64,000 bases of DNA, taken from NCBI GenBank assembly GCA_002440745.1, contig DJVB01000062.1, positions 1-64,000 on the forward strand. The letters run 5' to 3'. Both the position numbers and the translations under genes were made by a program. The stretch is from Bacteroidales bacterium UBA6267. Lineage in GTDB: Bacteria; Bacteroidota; Bacteroidia; Bacteroidales; UBA1556. The first letter of the stretch is position 1, and each line of letters opens with the position of its first letter. The notes below the pieces were generated by a model, which did no database searches, was not told the DNA's origin, and saw nothing but the letters and a program-made list of their open reading frames with translations. Of the stretch, positions 1 through 9,800 are shown in pieces.

Positions 1-1
1 A

Positions 2-337
2 AAAAATCCCTGCGGCGGATGTTTGGGAAATTGCGATATCAACAAGCCGGATGGTTGCAGAAGTTGCACCGTAGTCATTTGTGAGCATTTAGCCAAGACA
101 ACTTCCGGTTTCTGTTTTGAATGCCCTAAATATCCTTGTCAAAGATTAAAAGCACTCGATAAACGCTATCGCACAAAATACGGTATGAGCATGTTTGAGA
201 ATCTCGCTTTTATTAAAGAAAATGGTTTAAAAAACTTCCTAAAGTCAGAAGAGAGCAAGTGGACTTGTCCGAATTGTGGCTCTAGTTTAAGTGTGCACAG
301 AGACAATTGCTTAATATGTGGTTATAAATACAGATAA
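2..337 (+). CDS. DUF3795-type cysteine-rich protein, 5'-truncated
   Basis: The reading frame is open from base 2, so the gene starts outside the window; the TTG at 23 is not convincing as a start because the conserved cysteine block begins before it. The N-terminal part reads CGGCLGNC followed by CRSC, ICEHL and FECPKYPC, the clustered cysteine pattern of the DUF3795 family, which is thought to bind metal. The C-terminus carries a zinc-ribbon-like pair, CPNC and CLICGY, about 14 residues apart. The biochemical role is not known. The gene is followed by about 290 bases without a convincing gene; this spacer is AT-rich and contains a small hairpin (CCTAC-TTTA-GTAGG near 480-494). Confidence 0.7.
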   Translation, partial: KNPCGGCLGNCDINKPDGCRSCTVVICEHLAKTTSGFCFECPKYPCQRLKALDKRYRTKYGMSMFENLAFIKENGLKNFLKSEESKWTCPNCGSSLSVHRDNCLICGYKYR

Positions 338-629
338 TCAACCAACTATAGTCTAATATGCGACTCATAAAGCTTTATAAAATAACCCATCGACACCAAG
401 TTTGTAATTTACAACCTTTCGACAGTTTCAAAATAAAACCACAAAACACAATTTTTCCTTTACTACAAATTCTTTTAATTCCTACTTTAGTAGGGCGATT
501 TCCGAACAAAGGTCACAATAAAATTTATAATGAGTGAGGCTATTTTGAAATCTAATCATTTATGGATAATTATAAACCATTTACAAACCGGATTAAACAC
601 CAACAACCAAAATTAGAATAGCAAAGGCC

Positions 630-1247
630 ATGAATAAATCTGAATTTCAAACATACCAAATATTCGAGAATAGTCTTAAGCAACAATGGATTCTTGGTCC
701 AACTGGATTTAATGAAAAATATAGTTATGACGGCTTGGTGCTTTGGGAATTTATCAATGACAAAATGCAGCTACGACTAATCACAATCAGACAAAACAAA
801 GACTATTATGTTTTACAAAGCTTTTCCAGTTGCGAAAGGTTGGTTAATATTTTAAAGGGGAAAAAATCCGAAGTACTTACTTTTAAGATAGACAGTTATG
901 TTTTGAAACCGTTTGAGATTCAATTGGAAAACGTTGGCTCACTTTATCTCAATAATGCTTACGGATATTATACATTTAAGGATACTCAAGAGAAAAGAAT
1001 TACCCTCTATAGTTCTGACAAAGACTTAAAGCAAATAATTAATTCACGAACATATTTAGCGGACGAAATAACTGCAAAGAATGGAGAAATACCTGAATCC
1101 ATTCAATTAATATTGAATCAATATCATAATAAACAAAATAGCAGTAAAACTAAAAGTAGATTTTTCGCATTTATTGCTTATGCTTTAGCAGTTTTATTCT
1201 TTATAATATTGTTATTTTCAATCCTAAGTCGCTTTAAATTGATATAG
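630..1247 (+). CDS. hypothetical protein with C-terminal membrane anchor
   Basis: A 205-residue protein that I do not recognise. Most of it is soluble, hydrophilic and rich in Lys, Tyr and Asn. The last 25 residues form one strongly hydrophobic helix (FFAFIAYALAVLFFIILLF) followed by a short basic end, so it is probably a tail-anchored or single-pass protein with its bulk in the cytoplasm. There is no signal peptide. ATG at 630 is the only reasonable start. It stands alone between the DUF3795 gene and the Fic gene, about 165 bases from the latter, with no sign of an operon. Base composition is AT-rich, somewhat more than the housekeeping genes downstream. Confidence 0.6.
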   Translation: MNKSEFQTYQIFENSLKQQWILGPTGFNEKYSYDGLVLWEFINDKMQLRLITIRQNKDYYVLQSFSSCERLVNILKGKKSEVLTFKIDSYVLKPFEIQLENVGSLYLNNAYGYYTFKDTQEKRITLYSSDKDLKQIINSRTYLADEITAKNGEIPESIQLILNQYHNKQNSSKTKSRFFAFIAYALAVLFFIILLFSILSRFKLI

Positions 1248-1357
1248 TTGGAAAAAACGCAGTAAGGGACTTATGCTTTAGCACATTAGATGGAGTTTCG
1301 GTTTTCAAGTTATTCTCTCTGTTAGAATAGTTGGAACGGCGCAAAAATTAAATAATC

Positions 1358-1400
1358 GCCGCATATTTGCGGTGTTTATTTTGTATATTTGCCGCATATT
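1358..1400 (+). promoter_or_regulatory. fic promoter with repeated GCCGCATATT element
   Basis: TATATTTG at 1384-1391 fits the Bacteroidota -10 consensus TAnnTTTG, placing the transcript start near 1398. The 10-mer GCCGCATATT occurs at 1358-1367 and again at 1391-1400, flanking and overlapping the -10 box. The first copy is also half of an inverted repeat (CCGCA-TATT-TGCGG, 1359-1372). This looks like an operator. The Fic protein downstream has a C-terminal winged-helix-like region, so autoregulation is a reasonable inference. Confidence 0.55.
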
Positions 1401-1412
1401 CATTTTAATCCA

Positions 1413-2519
1413 ATGGCAAAATACATTTACGAAAACCCAAACTGGACGGAATTTACGTGGGATGATAAATCTATCAATACCATATTTGGTGAAGTTCGAT
1501 TGATGCAAGGAAAAATTATCGGACAAATGAACGCCCTCGGCTTTTCAGCCAAGGAGGAAGCCACTTTAACTGCCCTAACTTTAGACATCGTAAAATCATC
1601 TGAAATTGAAGGAGAATTACTCCATTACGACCAGGTCCGCTCTTCCATTGCAAGACGTTTAGGAATCAACACAGCAGGACTTGTGCCAAGCAACCGACAT
1701 ATAGAAGGTGTGGTTGAAATGATGCTCGATGCCACGCAACGTTACAAATTACCTCTAACCGAAAAACGCTTGTTTGGTTGGCACGCATCTCTTTTTCCAA
1801 CGGGTTATAGCGGCCCTTATCAAATAGAAGTTGGCAGATATCGCACTGGAGAAATGCATGTGGTTTCAGGCGCTATGGGTAAAGAAAAAGTTCATTACCA
1901 AGCTGTAAACCAAGAATTTGTAAAAGCGGAAATGGACAAGTTTTTAGATTGGTTTAACAATGATCATAAACTTGATCCGGTTTTAAAAGCAGCCATTGCA
2001 CACTTTTGGTTTATCATAATTCATCCCTTTGATGACGGAAATGGTCGCATCGGTCGTGCAATAACGGATATGTTGCTCGCCCAAGCAGAAGGCAGTGGAG
2101 AACGTTTTTATAGTATGTCGAGTCAAATTTTAATTGAACGAAAACGCTATTACCAAGTTTTGCAAAAAGTCCAGTTTAGCAGCGGTGACATTACCGAATG
2201 GCTTGAGTGGTTTTTACAATGCCTGAAAAACGCCATGATTGCTACCGAAGAAACCACTCAAAGAATATTGCAAAAGGCTGAATTTTGGAAATTACATGAA
2301 CATACACTTCTCAATGCAAGGCAGCGGTTGATGCTCAATAAACTTCTTGATGGATTTGAAGGGAAATTACAAACTTCAAAATGGGCAAAAATCACCAAAT
2401 CTTCAAAGGATACTGCATTGCGCGACATAAAGGACTTAATTGAAAAAGGCATTTTAAAACAAACTGACGATGGCGGTCGAAATGTCAATTATGAATTAAT
2501 AAACCTAAAACTCTCATAA
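1413..2519 (+). CDS. Fic family protein (class II Fic AMP-transferase, DUF4172 N-terminus)
   Basis: Fic enzymes transfer AMP or related groups to hydroxyl side chains of target proteins. The 368-residue product has an N-terminal DUF4172-like region, then the inhibitory-helix motif SSEIEGE (about residues 62-68), whose Glu blocks ATP gamma-phosphate binding in the autoinhibited state. The catalytic motif HPFDDGNGRIGR lies at about 204-215. The last 60 residues look like a winged helix (SSKDTALRDIKDLIEKGIL), typical of this Fic architecture. I chose ATG 1413 rather than the TTG at 1389, because the -10 box at 1384-1391 would otherwise overlap the coding region. It is not paired with a small antitoxin gene, which fits a self-inhibited class II protein. 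The target is unknown. Confidence 0.9.
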   Translation: MAKYIYENPNWTEFTWDDKSINTIFGEVRLMQGKIIGQMNALGFSAKEEATLTALTLDIVKSSEIEGELLHYDQVRSSIARRLGINTAGLVPSNRHIEGVVEMMLDATQRYKLPLTEKRLFGWHASLFPTGYSGPYQIEVGRYRTGEMHVVSGAMGKEKVHYQAVNQEFVKAEMDKFLDWFNNDHKLDPVLKAAIAHFWFIIIHPFDDGNGRIGRAITDMLLAQAEGSGERFYSMSSQILIERKRYYQVLQKVQFSSGDITEWLEWFLQCLKNAMIATEETTQRILQKAEFWKLHEHTLLNARQRLMLNKLLDGFEGKLQTSKWAKITKSSKDTALRDIKDLIEKGILKQTDDGGRNVNYELINLKLS

Positions 2520-2666
2520 TCAATCGACTTTAACCAACTTCAAAACAAATTGTTAAACCCTTGTAATCAAATTAGATGCACAGTTTTCAAATATTTCCTA
2601 AAAAGCATCAAATCTTGCCAGTCAACCTTAACATTTCATCCAAAAAGTATCATCACTATCCATTTC

Positions 2667-2699
2667 TTGTTTTATGATTTCATTTTTTTTCTAATTTTG
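2667..2699 (+). promoter_or_regulatory. promoter of tRNA-Val
   Basis: TAATTTTG at 2692-2699 matches the TAnnTTTG -10 box, with a TTG at 2667-2669 at a suitable -33 distance (22 bases). The predicted start lies about 7 bases before the mature tRNA 5' end. Confidence 0.55.
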
Positions 2700-2712
2700 C
2701 GCCCTCAATTTT

Positions 2713-2787
2713 GGGACGTTAGCTCAGTTGGTTTAGAGCATCGCCTTGACAGGGCGGGGGTCATTGGTTCGAATCCAATACGTCCCA
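2713..2787 (+). tRNA. tRNA-Val (anticodon GAC)
   Basis: A 75-base cloverleaf without encoded CCA. The acceptor stem GGGACGT (2713-2719) pairs with ACGTCCC (2780-2786), with discriminator A at 2787. The D arm has GCTC/GAGC closing a loop that contains GG. The anticodon stem TCGCC/GGCGG encloses TTGACAG, giving anticodon GAC, which reads valine codons. The T arm ATTGG/CCAAT encloses TTCGAAT. It is a single tRNA gene with its own promoter and a strong terminator immediately after it. Confidence 0.95.
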
Positions 2788-2795
2788 CTTCCACA

Positions 2796-2822
2796 AAACC
2801 GCTAAATCAGCGGTTTTTTTTA
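2796..2822 (+). terminator. rho-independent terminator after tRNA-Val
   Basis: A perfect 8-bp stem AAACCGCT/AGCGGTTT with a 5-base loop is followed by a run of T. The T run ends within the stop codon of the convergent hemW gene (2820-2822), so the two transcription units share the same few bases. Confidence 0.85.
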
Positions 2823-3941
2823 TTGGAAAAAATCGGCAGCTATGGCATCCGCAAAAAACTTCCCCGACCGACTTAAACGATAGCTTCCCTCACAAAAAAC
2901 CATCTGCCCTCTTTGAAAATATTTTTCGGCCTTAGTTTCAAAATCGGCCTTAAAATCTGCAAACCGCTTTTCCAATTCCTTCAAATCAACTCCCTCAGAA
3001 GTCCTTAAACCCAACATTATAAACTCGTTATAAAAGTCCGTTTTGCTCAGTACTTCCGACTCAAAATCTCTTTCTCCCGAATCTATGGCTTCAAAATAGG
3101 TTCGCAGATTGGACGTATTCCACTCCCTTTTTTCTAAATCATAACTATGTGCCGACGGTCCAATTCCTAAATAAGGCTTATTTTGCCAATAGGAGCGATT
3201 ATGCTTGGAGTACAGGCCGTTTTGGGCAAAATTGCTAATCTCATAATGCTCATAACCAACGCTTTCCAACTTATCCATCAGAATTTCAAACTGCTCCACT
3301 CCTGCCTCCTCCGAAAGATTGGGATACTTTTTCCGCCGAATCAGATTTTCTAAAGCCGTGCCTGCCTCAACGGTCAGATGATAGGCAGAAATATGACTTA
3401 CGGGCAAATTTGCCGCAACCTCAATTTCGGCTTCCCACATCGAGTTAGTCAGTCCGGGAATCCCGTAAATCAAGTCGATGGACATATTCCTAAAACCGGA
3501 CTCAAAAGCAAATTGAACCGCTTGAAGCGATTGATCAGCCCGATGTCTGCGATTTAGTTTTCGCAGAATATCATCGTTAAACGCCTGTGTACCAATCGAC
3601 AACCGATTAATTCCTATGTCTAACCAATCCTCAGAAATCTTTCTATTCACATCGTCAGGATTAGCCTCGAGGGTAATTTCGGCACCCGAAACCACTTCAA
3701 AATGGTCAAAAATCCGTTTTAATAAGGTTTTTAACTCATCTTTGCTTAGAAGAGACGGGGTGCCTCCACCAAAATATATGGTCTCAATGGGTTTCTGACC
3801 TAAATAATTTTTTCGCATCGCAATCTCTTTTCCAATGGCTTCAAAAACTTCCTTTCGGTACTTGAGGCTCACCGTACTCAGAAAATTGCAATAATGGCAT
3901 TTCGTCGAACAAAAGGGTATATGTATGTAAATTCCACTCAT
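2820..3941 (-). CDS. hemW: HemW-type radical SAM protein (heme chaperone family)
   Basis: A 373-residue radical SAM enzyme of the HemN/HemW family. The motif IPFCSTKCHYC near the N-terminus (Cys11, Cys15, Cys18) holds the 4Fe-4S cluster. YFGGGTPSLL and the SIGTQAFND/RRH region are family signatures, and the C-terminal third fits the HemN C-terminal domain. HemW members lack the extra N-terminal cysteine of true oxygen-independent coproporphyrinogen oxidase and are thought to insert heme into respiratory proteins. I chose the ATG at 3941 because the consensus starts there and a perfect -10 box lies 5 bases upstream; a longer frame to 3995 would run through that promoter. It is divergent from leuS and convergent with tRNA-Val. 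Confidence 0.9.
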   Translation of the reverse strand: MSGIYIHIPFCSTKCHYCNFLSTVSLKYRKEVFEAIGKEIAMRKNYLGQKPIETIYFGGGTPSLLSKDELKTLLKRIFDHFEVVSGAEITLEANPDDVNRKISEDWLDIGINRLSIGTQAFNDDILRKLNRRHRADQSLQAVQFAFESGFRNMSIDLIYGIPGLTNSMWEAEIEVAANLPVSHISAYHLTVEAGTALENLIRRKKYPNLSEEAGVEQFEILMDKLESVGYEHYEISNFAQNGLYSKHNRSYWQNKPYLGIGPSAHSYDLEKREWNTSNLRTYFEAIDSGERDFESEVLSKTDFYNEFIMLGLRTSEGVDLKELEKRFADFKADFETKAEKYFQRGQMVFCEGSYRLSRSGKFFADAIAADFFQ

Positions 3942-3945
3942 CCGG

Positions 3946-3953
3946 CAAAAATA
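3946..3953 (-). promoter_or_regulatory. hemW -10 box, possibly giving a leaderless mRNA
   Basis: Read on the minus strand the sequence is TATTTTTG, a perfect TAnnTTTG. Its last base is only 4 bases before the hemW ATG at 3941. A start about 6-7 bases downstream of the box would fall on or next to the start codon. Confidence 0.5.
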
Positions 3954-4046
3954 GTCTGTATTGAGTTTCGAGATGAAGGTTTTTTGGCTTAGCAATCCTG
4001 AAAAAGACTTAGCTATTTTTTAAAGAATTAAATACCCTATATTTTA

Positions 4047-4054
4047 TAATTTCG
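4047..4054 (+). promoter_or_regulatory. probable leuS -10 box
   Basis: TAATTTCG differs from TAnnTTTG at one position and lies 35 bases before the leuS ATG. No clear -33 TTTG is visible, so this is a weak assignment. Confidence 0.3.
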
Positions 4055-4089
4055 CCGCTTGTTTTTTAAACTTATCGAAACCGTATTTT

Positions 4090-6855
4090 ATGGAATATAA
4101 TCATTCAGAGATTGAAAAGAAATGGCAAAAGGTTTGGGACGAAACCAGCCTTTATAAAGTGGATATAGATGCTTCAAAACCAAAATATTATGTGTTAGAC
4201 ATGTTTCCTTATCCGTCCGGTGCAGGCTTACATGTTGGTCATCCTCTTGGTTATATTGCCTCCGATATTTACAGCCGTTTCAAAAGGCTCAATGGATTTA
4301 ATGTGCTTCATCCCATGGGTTTCGATGCCTTTGGATTGCCTGCCGAGCAGTATGCCATCAAAACCGGTCAGCATCCTGCCATCACAACTGCTCAAAATAT
4401 CACACGCTATAAAGAGCAACTAAACAATTTAGGCTTTTCCTACGATTGGTCTCGTGAAGTTCAAACTTCTGATCCTCAATATTATAAGTGGACTCAATGG
4501 GTTTTTACAAAGCTATTCGACCATTGGTATAATTTTGCAACAGAAAAAGCGGAACCAATTACCATTTTAGAGCAAATTTTCGCCTTAGCGGGAAATAAAA
4601 AAGTGCAAGCTGCTACTTCTCAGGAAATAATTTTCACTGCTGAACAGTGGAATTCGTGGAGCGAAAAGGAAAAAAGCGACATGCTGATGAATTATCGTCT
4701 TGCCTATTTAAGCGAAACGTTGGTCAACTGGTGTCCGGAATTAGGGACTGTGCTTGCCAACGACGAAGTTAAAGATGGGCTGTCGGTTCGCGGCGGTCAT
4801 CCTGTGGTGCGTAAGTCGATGCGCCAGTGGTTTTTGCGAGTTACAGCCTACGCCGAGCGACTTTTGCAAGGTTTGGATTTGGTGGACTGGAGCGAATCGT
4901 TGAAAGAGATGCAGCGCAACTGGATTGGAAAATCTACCGGAGCCACCGTATTTTTCGAAGTGATAGACTCTGAGGAAAAATTGGAAGTTTTCACCACACG
5001 ACCCGACACTTTATTTGGAGCAACCTTTATGGTCATTGCCCCCGAACACTCACGCGTGGCGGAATTCACTACTCCCGAACAAAGTTCTCAGGTGGAAGCT
5101 TATGTTGCTAAGGCGGTTAACCGTTCGGAGCGTGAACGCATGACCGAAGTTAAAACCGTTTCAGGGGTTTTCACGGGAAGTTATGCAGTAAATCCTTTTA
5201 CGAAGCAAAATATTCCCATTTGGATTGCCGATTATGTTCTCACCGGCTACGGAACAGGCGCAATCATGGCTGTTCCGGCACATGATAGCCGCGATTATGC
5301 TTTTGCAAAGCATTTCAATATACCTATCGTTCAAGTAGTTGAGGGCGGCGACATTGCACAGGAGTCCTACGATGCCAAAGAAGGAATATTGATGAACTCC
5401 GATTTTTTGAACGGGTTAGAGGTTAAACAGGCCATTGCGAAAGCCATAGAAAAATTGGAAGATTTGGGCATTGGAACCAAAAAAATAAATTATCGACTCC
5501 GTGATGCCATTTTTTCCCGTCAACGATACTGGGGCGAGCCGTTTCCGGTGTATTACAAAGACGACATCCCCTATATTTTGCCTTTGAACGAATTGCCCAT
5601 AGAGTTGCCGGAAGTGGACAAATATCTGCCAACGGAGCAAGGAGAGCCGCCTTTGGCAAGAGCCACAAACTGGCAAACCAAAGATGGTTATCGCTTGGAA
5701 TACGACACCATGCCCGGATTTGCAGGTAGCAGCGGTTATTACCTTCGATATATGGATCCTCAAAACTCCGAACGGTATTTCAGCGCCGAAGCTATTCGAT
5801 ATTGGCAAGATGTCGATTTGTATATTGGCGGCGCCGAACATGCTACCGGACACCTGATTTACAGCCGTTTCTGGAATAAATTCCTCTACGACTTGGGTTT
5901 AGTTATCAAGGAAGAACCCTTTAAAAAGCTCATCAATCAAGGAATGATTCAAGGGCGTAGCAATTTCGTTTATCGGATAAAAGGCACCAATCAATTTGTG
6001 AGTTTCAATCTCCGTAAAGACTACGATGTTCAACGTATCCATGTGGATGTCAATATTGTACATAATGATAATTTGGATTTAGAAGCGTTTAAAAAATGGC
6101 AGCCCGAATTTGCTGAGGCGGATTTTATCTTGGAAAACGGCCACTATATTTGTGGTTGGGAAATCGAGAAAATGTCGAAGTCGCTTTATAATGTGCAAAA
6201 TCCTGATGAATTAGTCGAAAAATATGGTGCTGACACGCTGCGCCTCTACGAAATGTTTTTGGGGCCTCTCGAACAATCGAAACCCTGGGACACCAACGGA
6301 ATTGAAGGTGTTTTCCGGTTTGTGAAAAAACTTTGGCGATTGTTTTATAATATCGACAGCCAACTTATTGTGATTGAACAACCTGCAACAAAAGACGAGT
6401 TAAAGGTGATTCATAAAACCATCAAGAAAATTACTGAAGATATTGAACGGTTTAGCTTCAATACCGCAGTGAGTCAGTTTATGATTTGTGTAAACGAATT
6501 GATGGATCTCAAATGCCATAAAAAGGAAATTTTGGAGGATCTTGTGATTTTATTGGCACCCTTTGCGCCGCATATCACCGAGGAACTTTGGCATGGATTG
6601 GGTCACGAAACATCGGTGCATACGACTGATTTTCCGAAGTTTGAGGAAAAATATCTAATCGAATCCACTTTTGAATATCCGGTTTCGATTAATGGAAAAA
6701 TGCGTTTTAAACAAGAATTTCCGGTTGACATGCCACAAGCAGATATTTCGGCAGAAATTGTGAAAATACCCGAAGCTCAAAAATGGATTGAAGGCAAAAC
6801 CATCCGCAAGATAGTTGTGGTTACTAATAGAATTATCAACATCGTTGTTGGATAA
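4090..6855 (+). CDS. leuS: leucyl-tRNA synthetase
   Basis: Class I aminoacyl-tRNA synthetase that charges tRNA-Leu. At 921 residues it is within the range of bacterial LeuRS. The HIGH-type motif HVGH is at 48-51 and KMSKS at 694-698. The CP1 editing domain is present (TTRPDTLFGATFMVIAPEH and the GTGAIMAVPAHDSRD motif). About 60 extra residues after WTQWVFTKLFDHWYN (roughly 140-205) and a long leucine-specific insert before KMSKS give it a Bacteroidota-like build. The C-terminal anticodon-binding and tail regions are complete. Its stop is 7 bases from the stop of the convergent helicase gene, and no terminator can be recognised in that gap. Confidence 0.97.
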   Translation: MEYNHSEIEKKWQKVWDETSLYKVDIDASKPKYYVLDMFPYPSGAGLHVGHPLGYIASDIYSRFKRLNGFNVLHPMGFDAFGLPAEQYAIKTGQHPAITTAQNITRYKEQLNNLGFSYDWSREVQTSDPQYYKWTQWVFTKLFDHWYNFATEKAEPITILEQIFALAGNKKVQAATSQEIIFTAEQWNSWSEKEKSDMLMNYRLAYLSETLVNWCPELGTVLANDEVKDGLSVRGGHPVVRKSMRQWFLRVTAYAERLLQGLDLVDWSESLKEMQRNWIGKSTGATVFFEVIDSEEKLEVFTTRPDTLFGATFMVIAPEHSRVAEFTTPEQSSQVEAYVAKAVNRSERERMTEVKTVSGVFTGSYAVNPFTKQNIPIWIADYVLTGYGTGAIMAVPAHDSRDYAFAKHFNIPIVQVVEGGDIAQESYDAKEGILMNSDFLNGLEVKQAIAKAIEKLEDLGIGTKKINYRLRDAIFSRQRYWGEPFPVYYKDDIPYILPLNELPIELPEVDKYLPTEQGEPPLARATNWQTKDGYRLEYDTMPGFAGSSGYYLRYMDPQNSERYFSAEAIRYWQDVDLYIGGAEHATGHLIYSRFWNKFLYDLGLVIKEEPFKKLINQGMIQGRSNFVYRIKGTNQFVSFNLRKDYDVQRIHVDVNIVHNDNLDLEAFKKWQPEFAEADFILENGHYICGWEIEKMSKSLYNVQNPDELVEKYGADTLRLYEMFLGPLEQSKPWDTNGIEGVFRFVKKLWRLFYNIDSQLIVIEQPATKDELKVIHKTIKKITEDIERFSFNTAVSQFMICVNELMDLKCHKKEILEDLVILLAPFAPHITEELWHGLGHETSVHTTDFPKFEEKYLIESTFEYPVSINGKMRFKQEFPVDMPQADISAEIVKIPEAQKWIEGKTIRKIVVVTNRIINIVVG

Positions 6856-6862
6856 AACCACA

Positions 6863-9800
6863 TCAAACTATCTTCTCCAACTCGATTTGATCTTTAACCC
6901 AAAGCAGATAGCCTTGAACCAACTGATTTGGATACATAAGGCGTAATGTGTCGGTGTAATCCTCAATCTGCTGATGGTATTCTTGGAGTTGTTCCGGCGA
7001 AATTTCATCTTTATTGGAATATTTATAATCAATCACTTCTATTCTATTCGGTCGAAAAACAACTCGGTCGGGCCTTAAAATCTTCCCCGATTTATGAATA
7101 ATAGATCGCTCCGCTTCAAAATGATTTTTAGAGCTAAACAATTCCTTAATATCTTGATTCAAAAGCAGTTTCGCAACCAATTCTTTGAAAAAATCAATCT
7201 CCTCCATTGAGATTATCCCACGTTGAGCCAAACGCTCAATCACTTCGCCCGATTTTGCCGGATTATGCAAGTGCTCAAAAACAGAATGTAAAACTATCCC
7301 TATTTTTTGCGATTTGGTCTTCTCCCCCATTTCTCCTACTAAATGCTTATGGTTTAGTACAATTCTATTATTCCACGATTCAAAAAAGTCGTATTGAAGC
7401 ACATTTTTATCCTTGCCTTCGCCTTGAATTTCTTCCGTATTTTTTTCGCCACAAACAAAAGATTCCACCTCTTCATAATCGGTGTTTTTCTCGAAATTTG
7501 AGTTAGCTTCGGCAAATTCTTTAAGTAAGGAATTATACGTGGATTTCTCCTCCGAAAGAATATAAAGCTCTTGTTTTGCGCGAGTTGTGGCCACATAAAG
7601 CAAATTCATCTGGTCGGATTCTTCCAATTTTTTCGACTCCATTTTCTCTTCTCGAAAAACCGATTGCAACGCTAATTCCACATCGGGAATCAAGGTTAAA
7701 ATTGGTTTTTTAATCCCTATTTTTTCTAATGAAACCGTCAAGTGATCGGAGTTTCGCTTCTTCGAGTTAAAATCAACAAAGACTAAGTATTTAAATTCTA
7801 AACCTTTAGATTTATGAATGGAGCTCAGATTAATGGCATCAATATTATCGGGCATAGCCACATATTCATCCTGACTGTACAAATCGAAATATTCGACAAA
7901 ATAGGCTAAACCCACGCCGGATTTTTGCTGCGCTTTATGAACAAAATCAAGCAATTGCACCATAAAAGCATAGTCATTTTTCATCAACCCAAAATGATGA
8001 ATAATGGTTTCGGCAATTTGCATCGAATCGTCTGTTTGCAAAAGAGCCGGTGACAGGTTAATCAGTTGCAATAAATCAGTAACAGTTTTATAACCAAGCA
8101 AATAGTTAAAGGCCGTTTTTTCGTCAATGAACTCGTTTACAAGAAGATGTTCGACTACATAGAGCAAAGCGATTTTGTCGGCTGGGTTGGACAAAAAGCG
8201 GAGAAAATTAACCACAAATTGCACATTTGGCGAACTGCCAAGCCGCAGACTTTGCGAAGAAATAACCGGCAGGCCGTTGTCGATAAACCATTGAGCGATA
8301 AGTTGAAGTTGGCTGTTTTTCCGCGCCAAAATGGCCATATTTTTAAAGGGAATATTCCTCGATTGCAAATCGGAAATTATGCTTAAAAGGTTGTTTTTCA
8401 ATTGGTCGGGAGCTTCCTTCATGGTTTTGACAAAATTCAGCTCTACGTAACCGGTTTTCTTGCTGAAAAGTTGTTGCGAAAAATTGCGAAAAACTTTTGT
8501 AAGTATTTCATTTTGTGCAAATTTCAAAAGACAGAATGCGTAAAAATCATTATTGAAACTAACAATTTGCTTAGCCGAACGATAGTTGGTATCTAAGATG
8601 GTTTCCTGATAGTTTTGTTGCAAGACAACCGCTCGGTTTTTAATAATTTGACTCAAGTTTTCTTGTGGCACCGAAGGTAAATCGATGAATTGATTATAAT
8701 TTCCACCACGCCATCTATAAATCGACTGCTTGGCATCGCCCACCACTAAATTATAGTTGTTATTGGCCAGGCTCTCATCGATGAGAGGCAACAGATTATG
8801 CCATTGTCGAACGGAAGTGTCCTGAAATTCGTCAATCATATAATGACTATACCGATTTCCAATGCGTTCATAAATAAATGGAGCTTGCTCGTTTTGAACA
8901 ATTTCGTTCACTTTTTTCAGAGTTTCCGACAGGTGAATTATGCCATTTTCGTGGTAATAATTTTCAATAAGGTCTTGAATATATTTCAGAAGCGCCACAG
9001 CCTCAACATTTTGACGAATGAGAATGAGAGAGATGAAAATCTCTACGCGGCTCTGTATTCGATGAAAAATATCCCCAAGTTTTCCTTTGACAGATTCAAT
9101 TTTCTGAATTGTAGCAGCAGAGCATTTCCCTCCATACCATTGGTCTCCCTCAATAGTTTTCAGGACCAAAGAGTTTGGAGACATTTTGTCGGGCACCGTT
9201 AGAGCAATATTTGCAAAGTATTTAGCAATTCCCCGACTGCCTTGATAAAAATCCGACTCCGTGAGTCCGGCCTCCGAGATGATTGCAAGAGCTTCATTTC
9301 CAAGGTTTTTAAGCAAATTCTTCTCAATATGAACCTTAGCAACAATATCTTTAGAGTAATTTAAAAGCTCAGCGGTGTGAATGCCCTTCAAGGATTCCAC
9401 AAAGTCGGCATATTTATCGTTAAAAAGCACGGAAGCCAAACCGGAAATCGCCTTGTTGATATCCGTACTACGCTCATCATCAGCCAAATTTTCGACATAA
9501 TGTATTAAGAAATCAGTCAATTGCGCATCATAGCCTGCATTATTTATCAGAGCCGAAACCGCTTCTTCGATGATGATATTGGTATTTAGCTCGATACCAA
9601 AATTCAGCGGAAGCCGCAAGTCGAAAGCAAAAGCGCGCACAAGCCTGACCACGAAGCTATCGATAGTGCTAAAAGCAAAAAAGGAATATCCATGCAAAAT
9701 AAGGGACAGCAATGTTTGAGCCTGCTGCGAAATGCGCTCATCAGTCCAGTTATTCTTCGCTTTCAGAAACTCAATACAAGATTGAAACTCAGGTTTGACA

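Noticed and set aside
2550..2876. 108-codon frame over tRNA-Val
   Set aside because: It runs through the tRNA and its terminator and has no coding character.
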